From: Planctomycetota bacterium
GTDB lineage: Bacteria > Planctomycetota > UBA1135 > UBA2386
Assembly (NCBI GenBank): GCA_016793305.1
Contig: JAEUHU010000333.1
Location: 1-6,537 of the forward strand
Direction: 5' to 3'
Length of the DNA: 6,537 nucleotides
The notes below the pieces were generated by a model. That model worked only from the letters and a program-made list of their open reading frames with translations, ran no database searches and had not been told where the DNA came from. The translations under genes were made by a program, and so were the position numbers. Below, piece by piece: positions 1 through 5,149 of the stretch (the stretch's first letter is position 1; the number at the start of each line of letters is the position of its first letter).

Positions 1-93
1 GCCGACGGCCTGCGCATGGCGTCGCGCGGCAAGGAACTCTGCCAGCGCCTGCACCAGGTCGACCTGTCCCGCCTCTACCTCGCCCAACCCTGA
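1..93 (+). CDS. C-terminal end of an unidentified protein (5' truncated)
   Basis: An open frame enters from the left edge and ends at a TGA at 91-93, giving 30 residues that finish in LYLAQP. The stretch is mixed charged and hydrophobic (for example RGKELCQRLHQVDLSRLY) with no motif I recognise, so no function is offered. It is called as real because the next gene starts only two bases after its stop, the usual spacing of co-transcribed genes, and because third positions are G/C rich as in the confirmed genes nearby. The start and most of the protein lie outside the window. A chance open frame this short cannot be fully excluded. Confidence 0.55.
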   Translation, partial: ADGLRMASRGKELCQRLHQVDLSRLYLAQP

Positions 94-95
94 CC

Positions 96-371
96 ATGGA
101 AGTTCGCCCCGACCCGAAGGCGCCCCTGCCCTTCTCGCTGCCGGCCGAGATCGTCGGCTGGTACGGCACGCTCGCGATCCTCGGTGCCTACGCGCTGTCG
201 AGCTACGAAGTGCTGCCCGCGGCGAGTCCGTGGCTCGCGGTGATGAACCTGACCGGCGGCGTCGGCGTCGCGGTGGTCTGCTGGCGCAAGCGCACCTGGC
301 AGGCGTTCTGGCTCGAGACCGTCTGGGCGGCGCTGGCGATCGGCGCCCTGGTGCGTTGGGCCATGGCCTGA
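96..371 (+). CDS. Small CBU_0592-like integral membrane protein
   Basis: This 91-residue protein has three predicted membrane helices, at about residues 18-36, 45-62 and 70-88. The pattern matches what I know of the CBU_0592-like domain: GWYGTLAILGAYAL (21-34) in helix 1, an NLTGG turn (51-55) between serine/proline and the second helix, and KRTWQAFWLETVW (65-77) leading into the third. Length is typical for the stand-alone form. The biochemical role of the family is not established, so no activity is assigned; it should sit in the cytoplasmic membrane. The start is the ATG two bases after the preceding stop. No Shine-Dalgarno is visible, so translation is probably coupled to the upstream gene, whose identity is unknown. 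The proline-rich first 16 residues precede helix 1 and do not look like a cleavable signal peptide. Confidence 0.82.
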   Translation: MEVRPDPKAPLPFSLPAEIVGWYGTLAILGAYALSSYEVLPAASPWLAVMNLTGGVGVAVVCWRKRTWQAFWLETVWAALAIGALVRWAMA

Positions 372-441
372 GAAGCTCCCGCGAACGGGCCCGAAGGCGT
401 ATCGCCGCATGGTCCGTCGCCGTGCGATAGAGAGTCCACCC

Positions 442-467
442 CGGTGTTCGCGGTGACGCGGACCCCG
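442..467 (+). other. Predicted hairpin with GUGA (GNRA) loop upstream of CoA-transferase
   Basis: Bases 446-452 (GTTCGCG) pair with 457-463 (CGCGGAC) as seven consecutive pairs, one of them G-U, closing a GTGA loop at 453-456. After a single U-C mismatch (445/464), three more pairs form between 442-444 and 465-467. The stem ends 19 bases before the CoA-transferase ATG. GNRA loops are especially stable in RNA, so if the region is transcribed this should fold. No T-run follows, so it is not a classical intrinsic terminator; it could be a leader element, an mRNA-stabilising structure or coincidence in GC-rich DNA. Two shorter perfect dyads lie nearer the upstream gene: CCCG-CGAA-CGGG at 378-389 and GGCG-TAT-CGCC at 396-406. 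I see no convincing promoter between 372 and 486. Confidence 0.4.
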
Positions 468-486
468 CACTCAGCCCCAGGGTCTC

Positions 487-1764
487 ATGTTCCTCAAGCC
501 TGCCGCCGACGTGGTCGGCCTCGTTCGTTCCGGCCACCGGGTCTTCGTCCACGCGGGAGCGGCCACGCCGCGCGTCCTGCTGCGAGCGCTTGCGGCGCGC
601 GCCGGTGAGCTGCGTTCGGTCGAGCTCGTGCACCTGCACACCGAAGGCGAGCACCCGTGCGCGCAGCCGGGCATGACCGACAGCTTCCACGTCAACGCGC
701 TGTTCGTCGGCCCGAACGTGCGCGACGCGGTCGAACGTGGCGACGCCGACTACGTGCCGGCGTTCCTCAGCGAGATGCCGGCGTTGTTCCGCCAGAAGGT
801 GCTGCCGCTCGACGTGGCGCTGGTGCACGTGTCGCCGCCCGACAAGCACGGCTACTGCTCGCTCGGCGTCTCGGTCGACATCGCGCGTGCCGCGATCGAC
901 TCCGCGGCCGTGGTGATCGCGCAGGTCAACCCGCGCATGCCGCGCACGCACGGCGACGGGCTCGTGCACCACAGCCGCTTCGCCGCCGCGGTCGGCGTCG
1001 ACGAGCCGATCCCCGAGCACGTGCCGGGCGAACTCGGCGACGTCGAACGCGCGATCGGGCGCCACTGCGCCGCGTTGATCGAAGACGGCGCGACCATGCA
1101 GATGGGCATCGGCTCGATCCCCGACGCGGTGCTCGCCTCGCTGCTCGACCACAAGGACCTCGGTGTGCACACCGAGATGTTCAGCGACGGCGTGCTCGAA
1201 CTGGTGAAGCGCGGCGTGATCACCGGCCGCCAGAAGAAGATCCACCCGGGCAAGCTGGTCGCCGGCTTCGCGATGGGCACGCGCAAGCTCTACGACTTCC
1301 TCGACGACAACCCGCAGGTGGCGATGCTCGACATCAGCTACGTCAACGACCCGAGCGTGATCCGCCGCAACCCGAAGGTCGTCGCGATCAACAGCGCGGT
1401 CGAGATCGACCTGACCGGCCAGGTGTGCGCCGACTCGATCGGTACGAAGATGTGGTCGGGCGTCGGCGGGCAGATGGACTTCTTCCGCGGCGCGTCGCTG
1501 TCACCGGGCGGCAAGCCGGTGGTGGCGCTGCCCTCGCAGACCGGCAAGGGCATCTCGCGCATCGTGCCGCTGCTGAAGCCTGGGGCCGGCGTGGTGACGA
1601 CGCGTGCGCACGTGCACTGGGTGGTGACCGAGTTCGGGGCCGTCGACCTGCGCGGCAAGAACCTTCGCCAACGCGCCATGGCCTTGATCTCGATCGCCCA
1701 TCCGGACCACCGCGAAGCGCTGGAGCGCGCGGCCATGGAGCGCTTCCACAAGCTGCCCGGCTGA
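487..1764 (+). CDS. Acetyl-CoA hydrolase / 4-hydroxybutyrate CoA-transferase family enzyme
   Basis: This 425-residue cytosolic enzyme belongs to the class I CoA-transferase family (Cat1, AbfT, butyryl-CoA:acetate transferase, acetyl-CoA hydrolase). These enzymes move CoA between carboxylates through a glutamyl-CoA thioester. Hallmarks in order are: an N-terminal half with GHRVFVHAGAATP (16-28); VSPPDKHGYCSLG (115-127); the CoA-binding MGIGSIPDAV (206-215); HTEMFSDG (228-235), with E230 in the position of the catalytic glutamate; GVGGQMDFFRGA (325-336); and RAHVHWVVTEFGAVDLRG (373-390). The length is normal for the family and no key residue is missing. The start is ATG 487, preceded by AGGG at 479-482; an in-frame TGA at 454-456 excludes a much longer N-terminus. 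It stands alone, with no dehydrogenase, dehydratase or ligase beside it, so acetate, butyrate, 4-hydroxybutyrate, propionate or succinate could be the partner acid. Family assignment is firm; substrate is open. Confidence 0.93.
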   Translation: MFLKPAADVVGLVRSGHRVFVHAGAATPRVLLRALAARAGELRSVELVHLHTEGEHPCAQPGMTDSFHVNALFVGPNVRDAVERGDADYVPAFLSEMPALFRQKVLPLDVALVHVSPPDKHGYCSLGVSVDIARAAIDSAAVVIAQVNPRMPRTHGDGLVHHSRFAAAVGVDEPIPEHVPGELGDVERAIGRHCAALIEDGATMQMGIGSIPDAVLASLLDHKDLGVHTEMFSDGVLELVKRGVITGRQKKIHPGKLVAGFAMGTRKLYDFLDDNPQVAMLDISYVNDPSVIRRNPKVVAINSAVEIDLTGQVCADSIGTKMWSGVGGQMDFFRGASLSPGGKPVVALPSQTGKGISRIVPLLKPGAGVVTTRAHVHWVVTEFGAVDLRGKNLRQRAMALISIAHPDHREALERAAMERFHKLPG

Positions 1765-1774
1765 CGGTCGGACG

Positions 1775-1813
1775 GGAACCGCCACGGCCCCGCAGGGATC
1801 ACCGCGGCGGTCC
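1775..1813. terminator. GC-rich dyad between convergent genes, possible bidirectional 3'-end structure
   Basis: In the 93-base gap between two converging genes, ACCGCC (1778-1783) pairs perfectly with GGCGGT (1806-1811). The stem extends outward past a bulged A by GG/CC (1775-1776 with 1812-1813) and inward past one mismatch by CGG/CCG (1785-1787 with 1802-1804), giving eleven pairs. The location, 11 bases after the CoA-transferase stop and 45 bases past the hybrid kinase stop, suits a shared transcript end. No T-run follows on either strand, so it lacks the defining second half of an intrinsic terminator. It may instead protect 3' ends or be incidental. Confidence 0.28.
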
Positions 1814-1857
1814 AGGTGCCTCGCGAGCCGGCGTGGCGCCTTGCCTCGTCGAACCGC

Positions 1858-4221
1858 TCACGAACCGACGGACGCGTACACGATCGCCATCAGATCCTGG
1901 ACGCGGAACGGCTTGCGCAGGAAGCCGGCCAGCCCCTTGCCTGCGAAACCGCCGGTGGCTTCTTCCTCGGCGAAGCCGCTGGTCAGCACGACGCGCACGT
2001 CCGGTCGCTCGCTGCGCAGGGCGCGGAACGTCTCGGCGCCGGACATGTGAGGCATGGTCAGATCGAGCAGCACCAGTTCGAAGTCGCCGTTCGCGGCGCG
2101 GAACGCGGCGAGGCCGGCGCGTCCGTCGACCGCCAGCTCGACCCGGAACCCGACGCCCTCGAGCGCCTTGCGCATGAAGACCCGCAGGTCCTCTTCGTCG
2201 TCGACGACCAGGATGCGGCGGTTGCGACCGGTGAGCGGAGCCAGCGGCACCGCGGACCGCAGCGACTGGTCTTCGGTGTCCATCGCGGGCAGCAGCACCT
2301 TGAACGTCGTGCCCTTGCCGAGCTGTGTGTAGACCTTGATGGCGCCGCGATGGGCCCGGACGATGCCCTGCACCGCGGCGAGTCCGAGCCCTCGGCCGGT
2401 GAACTTGGTCGTGAAGAACGGATCGAAGATGCGCTGGCGCACTTCGTCCGTCATGCCCGCACCGTTGTCCGAGACCTCGACGTAGACGTAGCGACCCGCC
2501 TGCATGCCGTCGGGCGCCAGGATGTCGCGCAGGTAGCGGTCGTCGGCCTCGATGAGGCCGGTCGTGACCGTGATCACGCCGCTGCGCTCGCCGATCGCAT
2601 CCGAAGCGTTGGTGATGAGGTTCATGAACACCTGCCGCAGCTGCGTCGCGTCGGCCTTCACCAGCGGCAGCCCGGTCGTCAGGTTGAACTTCAACACCGC
2701 GCGGCGGCTGATGACGGTGGCGAGCAGGTGCGCCATCTCCTCCGTCAGCGTGTTGACGTCGACCGGTGCCACCAGGAACTGGCCGCGGCCCGCGTAGGCG
2801 AGCATCTGCTGGCACAGGTCCGCGGCGCGCATCGCGGACATCTCGACCTTCTGCAGGTCCTCGGCGATCGGATCCCCGGTCGGCAGACGCATGCGGATCA
2901 GCGACGCGTAGCCGAGCATCGCCGTCAGCAGGTTGTTGAAGTCGTGCGCGATGCCGCCAGCCAGGACGCCGAGGCTCTCGAGCTTCTGCGACTGCAGCAT
3001 CTGGCGTTCGTAGCGGCTCTGCTGCTCCTTCTCGCGCAAGCTGATCTCCAGTTCGCGCCGCGCCTCTTCGGCGGCCCGGCGATCCGTGACGTCGCGGCCG
3101 ACGGCCTGCACCTCCGTGAGGGTTCCGTCGGCGGCGTAGAAGCCGCGGTTGACGAACTCCATCCAGCGAACGCGCCCCTGGCCGTCGTGCACCCGGTTCT
3201 CGATCCGCACGACCGGGTTGTCGGGCGACATCTCGGCCAGCTTCGCGTGGACCATCGGCAGGTCCGCGGGTTCCACGATCGGACGCCAGGTGTTGCCGAG
3301 CAGCTGCTCGGCGGTGCGGCCGAAGGTCCGACAGTAGACGTCGTTGACGAACGTGAACGTGCCGTCGGCGAGGAAGCGGCACACCACCTCCGTCTGGTCC
3401 TCGACGACCTGCCGGTAGCGTTGTTCGCTGTCGCGCAGCGCCAGCTCGACGGCCCGGCGCTTGGACACGTCCCGTGTGACCTTCGAGAAGCCGCGCAGTT
3501 GCCCACTGCCGTCGCGCAACGGCGTCAGCACCACGTTGGCCCAGAACCGCGAACCGTCGGCGCGGACCCGCCAGCCTTCGTCCTCGAAGCGGCCGTTGCG
3601 AACGGCCTCGTCGAGTTCCCGTTCGGCTGCGCCGGTGGCGGCGACCTCCGGCGGATAGAAGACCGCGAAGTGCTGCCCGACGATCTGTTCCTTGGTGTAG
3701 CCCTTCAGGCGCTCGGCGCCGGTGTTCCAGCTGGCCACGTGCCCGCTCGGGTCGAGCAGGAAGATCGCGTAGTCGGTGACGCCCTCGACGAGCATGCGGT
3801 AGCGCTCTTCGCTGTCGCGCTGGGCGCGCTGCGCCCGGGCCTGGGCCGTCACGTCGGTGCCCACGCCGGCGACCGCGACGATGTTGCCGGCGGGGCCGCG
3901 TTCGGCGACCAGACGGGTCAGGAACGTCACGTTGCCGGCCCGCGTTGGCGCCACGAGCTGGTACTCGGCGGGCTCCCCGGTGCGCAGCACGTCCCTGACG
4001 TGGTGGTCGATGATGGCGGCGAGTGCGGCGGGGATGCCCGCTTCGGCCGGTGTGCGGCCGAGCATCTCCTGGGGCGCGCTTCCCACGGCCAGCGCCGCCG
4101 CCCGGTTCGCGTAGGTGTGCTTGCCATCGCGATCGAGGCGGAAGATCGGCGTCGGCAGCAGGTCGAGCAGGGTGCGCAGGTCCGCTTCCGGGCCGAGCGA
4201 CGATTCTCCAGTGGCCTTCAC
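1858..4221 (-). CDS. Soluble triple-PAS hybrid histidine kinase with C-terminal receiver
   Basis: This 787-residue cytosolic signalling protein has no membrane helix or signal peptide. Domain order: PAS1 about 15-127 (PTPIFRLDRDGKHTYANRAA); PAS2 about 141-256 (YAIFLLDPSGHVASWNTGAE, then GWRVRADGSRFWANV and GFSKVTRDVSKRR); PAS3 about 266-384, ending VQAVGRDVTDRR; and a charged coiled-coil linker 385-414. The HisKA domain has GGIAHDFNNLL (422-432) with phosphoacceptor H426. The ATPase domain has the N box NLITNASDAI (534-543), SDNGAGM (584-590), FDPFFTTK (599-606) and GRGLGLA (609-615). The receiver is about 668-785, with acidic D674/D675, phosphoacceptor D720, T747 and K770. All catalytic residues are present. 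The start is a GTG preceded at good distance by GAGGT. With a receiver but no DNA-binding or enzyme domain, it should pass phosphate to an unseen Hpt or use the receiver to tune its own activity. The signal is unknown; PAS2 lacks the FixL heme-histidine pattern. It is divergent from the two-component operon that follows. Confidence 0.93.
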   Translation of the reverse strand: MKATGESSLGPEADLRTLLDLLPTPIFRLDRDGKHTYANRAAALAVGSAPQEMLGRTPAEAGIPAALAAIIDHHVRDVLRTGEPAEYQLVAPTRAGNVTFLTRLVAERGPAGNIVAVAGVGTDVTAQARAQRAQRDSEERYRMLVEGVTDYAIFLLDPSGHVASWNTGAERLKGYTKEQIVGQHFAVFYPPEVAATGAAERELDEAVRNGRFEDEGWRVRADGSRFWANVVLTPLRDGSGQLRGFSKVTRDVSKRRAVELALRDSEQRYRQVVEDQTEVVCRFLADGTFTFVNDVYCRTFGRTAEQLLGNTWRPIVEPADLPMVHAKLAEMSPDNPVVRIENRVHDGQGRVRWMEFVNRGFYAADGTLTEVQAVGRDVTDRRAAEEARRELEISLREKEQQSRYERQMLQSQKLESLGVLAGGIAHDFNNLLTAMLGYASLIRMRLPTGDPIAEDLQKVEMSAMRAADLCQQMLAYAGRGQFLVAPVDVNTLTEEMAHLLATVISRRAVLKFNLTTGLPLVKADATQLRQVFMNLITNASDAIGERSGVITVTTGLIEADDRYLRDILAPDGMQAGRYVYVEVSDNGAGMTDEVRQRIFDPFFTTKFTGRGLGLAAVQGIVRAHRGAIKVYTQLGKGTTFKVLLPAMDTEDQSLRSAVPLAPLTGRNRRILVVDDEEDLRVFMRKALEGVGFRVELAVDGRAGLAAFRAANGDFELVLLDLTMPHMSGAETFRALRSERPDVRVVLTSGFAEEEATGGFAGKGLAGFLRKPFRVQDLMAIVYASVGS

Positions 4222-4227
4222 GTGTTG

Positions 4228-4232
4228 ACCTC
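4228..4232 (-). promoter_or_regulatory. Shine-Dalgarno of the hybrid kinase, supports GTG start
   Basis: On the minus strand GAGGT lies six bases upstream of the GTG at 4221-4219. The frame could be read further upstream of this point, but the good spacing and the fact that PAS1 begins about 15 residues later make the GTG the best start. Confidence 0.6.
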
Positions 4233-4258
4233 GGCGCGGGGCTCGATTGCTGCAGCCC

Positions 4259-4304
4259 GAATCCCGCGGCGCGTCGCACGCTCGCGCGAGAGCAGCCGGG
4301 ATTC
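4259..4304. repeat. 8-bp inverted repeat GAATCCCG / CGGGATTC enclosing a 10-bp palindrome
   Basis: GAATCCCG (4259-4266) is perfectly complementary to CGGGATTC (4297-4304). The 30-base interior contains the perfect palindrome CTCGCGCGAG (4281-4290). The element lies 38-83 bases upstream of the hybrid kinase start and could be part of its leader or an operator. Function is inferred from position only. Confidence 0.4.
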
Positions 4305-4320
4305 AAGGTTGGTCACCGTG

Positions 4321-4349
4321 CGTGGCATGATCCGGGGAAGAATGCCACG
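4321..4349. repeat. Perfect inverted repeat CGTGGCAT-N13-ATGCCACG
   Basis: The arms at 4321-4328 and 4342-4349 match exactly around a 13-base centre. Arm-to-arm centre spacing is 21 bases, two helical turns, which suits a dimeric DNA-binding protein. The dyad sits near the middle of the divergent region, about 114 bases from the hybrid kinase start and 134 from the regulator start, so one bound protein could affect both promoters. No known regulator's consensus was recognised. Confidence 0.45.
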
Positions 4350-4354
4350 GGCGG

Positions 4355-4392
4355 CCGACGCAGCTCGGCTCCGCGGACCGCGGCTGCGGCGG
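4355..4392. repeat. Imperfect 10-bp hairpin with clustered CCGCGG sites
   Basis: Bases 4355-4364 (CCGACGCAGC) pair with 4383-4392 (GCTGCGGCGG) at nine of ten positions. The loop carries CCGCGG at 4371-4376; a second copy at 4378-4383 touches the right arm, and a third lies just outside at 4398-4403. No T-run follows. It could be a leader hairpin of the response regulator transcript or a by-product of extreme GC content. Confidence 0.3.
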
Positions 4393-4429
4393 AAACACCG
4401 CGGTAACGCGGCGGCCGAGGTGGGGTTTG

Positions 4430-4441
4430 TCGGAGCTCCGA
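4430..4441. promoter_or_regulatory. 12-bp perfect palindrome TCGGAGCTCCGA upstream of the response regulator
   Basis: The sequence is fully self-complementary with no spacer and ends 27 bases before the regulator ATG. This is a typical place for an operator overlapping the transcription start or leader. OmpR-family proteins usually bind direct rather than inverted repeats, so autoregulation by the downstream regulator is not the obvious reading; another repressor, or chance, is possible. Confidence 0.35.
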
Positions 4442-4468
4442 TCCGGGGGTTAGCGTCGCGCGCCCCAG

Positions 4469-5149
4469 ATGGCCAAGGTCCTGTTCGTCGAAGACGACCG
4501 CCGCATCCGCGTCGAGGTCATGGCGGCGCTCGCCGCCGAAGGGCTCGAGGTCGCGGTCGCGATCGACCTCGCCGGAGCCGAGGCGGCGCTCGACAGCGGC
4601 ATCGACCTCGTCGTGCTCGATCGTGGCCTTCCCGACGGCGACGGCATCGGCCTGTGCGCGACGATTCGCGAACGGGTGCCCGGCCTGCCGGTGCTGATGC
4701 TGACCGCGCGCGACGACCCGGCGGAGCGCGTGCGTGGGCTCGAGGCCGGGGCCGACGACTACGTGGTCAAGCCGTTCCACGCCGCCGAACTGATCGCACG
4801 CGTGCGCGGCCTGCTGCGCCGTGCGGGCCGGCAGTCGGTCGACGACGTGGTGCGGCTCGGGCCGCTGTGGGCCGATCGTTCGCGGCGGGTCGCCGGCCGT
4901 GGCGAGCGCCCGTTGGCGCTGCGGCGGCGCGAGTTCGACCTGCTGCTGTTCCTGCTGCAGCACCCCGGCCGGCCGTGGTCGCGCGAGCAGCTGCGGCAGC
5001 GCGTCTGGCGCGACGACACCGACGAGGACTCGCGCACCGTCGACGTGCACGTGCGGCGGCTGCGCCAGCAGATCGAAGAGGATCCGAGCTGCCCGCGACT
5101 CCTGCTGACGGAGTTCGGGGTCGGCTACCGCATGGTGGAGCCGGCGTGA
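4469..5149 (+). CDS. OmpR/PhoB-family response regulator (receiver plus winged helix)
   Basis: This 226-residue transcription factor has the standard length and layout. The receiver covers about 2-117: acidic pocket E8/D9/D10, phosphoacceptor D51 in VVLDRGLPDGDG, T79 in MLTARDD, and K101 in DYVVKPF. A short linker leads to a winged-helix DNA-binding domain at about 128-224, with LRRREFDLLLFLLQHPGRPWS (151-171), the recognition helix region RTVDVHVRRLRQQIEE (189-204) and the wing FGVGYRM (216-222). All residues for phosphorylation are present. The ATG is the only possible start because an in-frame TAG lies at 4451-4453 with no other start codon between. No clear Shine-Dalgarno is close by; GGGGG at 4445-4449 is too distant, so leaderless or weak initiation is possible. 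Its stop overlaps the downstream kinase start, so that kinase is its expected phosphodonor. Target genes cannot be told from sequence. Confidence 0.95.
   Translation: MAKVLFVEDDRRIRVEVMAALAAEGLEVAVAIDLAGAEAALDSGIDLVVLDRGLPDGDGIGLCATIRERVPGLPVLMLTARDDPAERVRGLEAGADDYVVKPFHAAELIARVRGLLRRAGRQSVDDVVRLGPLWADRSRRVAGRGERPLALRRREFDLLLFLLQHPGRPWSREQLRQRVWRDDTDEDSRTVDVHVRRLRQQIEEDPSCPRLLLTEFGVGYRMVEPA

Larger units (their letters stand above)
4222..4468. promoter_or_regulatory. Divergent intergenic control region, dyad-rich
   Basis: These 247 bases separate the start of the hybrid kinase (minus) from the start of the response regulator (plus), so promoters for both directions should lie here. I see no plausible protein gene in it. 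No strong -35/-10 pair stands out on either strand, as is common in high-GC genomes. The region holds an unusual number of symmetrical elements, listed separately, plus small palindromes GCTGCAGC (4249-4256) and ACCGCGGT (4397-4404) and a nine-base direct repeat GGCGGCCGA at 4350-4358 and 4410-4418. High GC raises the chance frequency of such elements, so their number alone does not prove function. Confidence 0.55.

Noticed and set aside
852..1802. Antisense open frames opposite the CoA-transferase
   Set aside because: Compositionally biased, no motifs, and the plus-strand frame is a complete conserved enzyme.
657..2177. Long plus-strand open frame of about 500 codons in a different frame from the CoA-transferase
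   Set aside because: Its translation is dominated by Arg, Ala, Gly and Pro without any motif and runs through the convergent gap into the antisense of the hybrid kinase. It is a shadow of codon bias.
3730..3880. Possible heme-binding FixL-type PAS in the hybrid kinase
   Set aside because: The PAS2 region has the general fold signature but lacks the histidine-containing helix pattern of FixL, so no gas-sensing role is claimed.
1799..4306. Minus-strand open frame of 835 codons covering the hybrid kinase in another frame
   Set aside because: It is longer than the real gene but is Arg/Gly/Pro-rich and motif-free, whereas the alternative frame shows complete PAS, HisKA, ATPase and receiver motifs.
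4302..4331. Possible sigma-70-like promoter TTCAAG-18-CATGAT reading towards the response regulator
   Set aside because: Only three of six and four of six consensus matches with an 18-base spacer; matches this weak are common by chance. It is not strong enough to list as a promoter.
4323..4338. Possible sigma-54 site beginning TGGCAT
   Set aside because: The required GC doublet with TTGC/TTGA-like element at the correct distance is absent; the bases belong to the inverted repeat.
4313..5050. Antisense open frame of 245 codons across the divergent region and the regulator
   Set aside because: No recognisable motif and mostly opposite a clear response regulator; it would also occupy the divergent control region.
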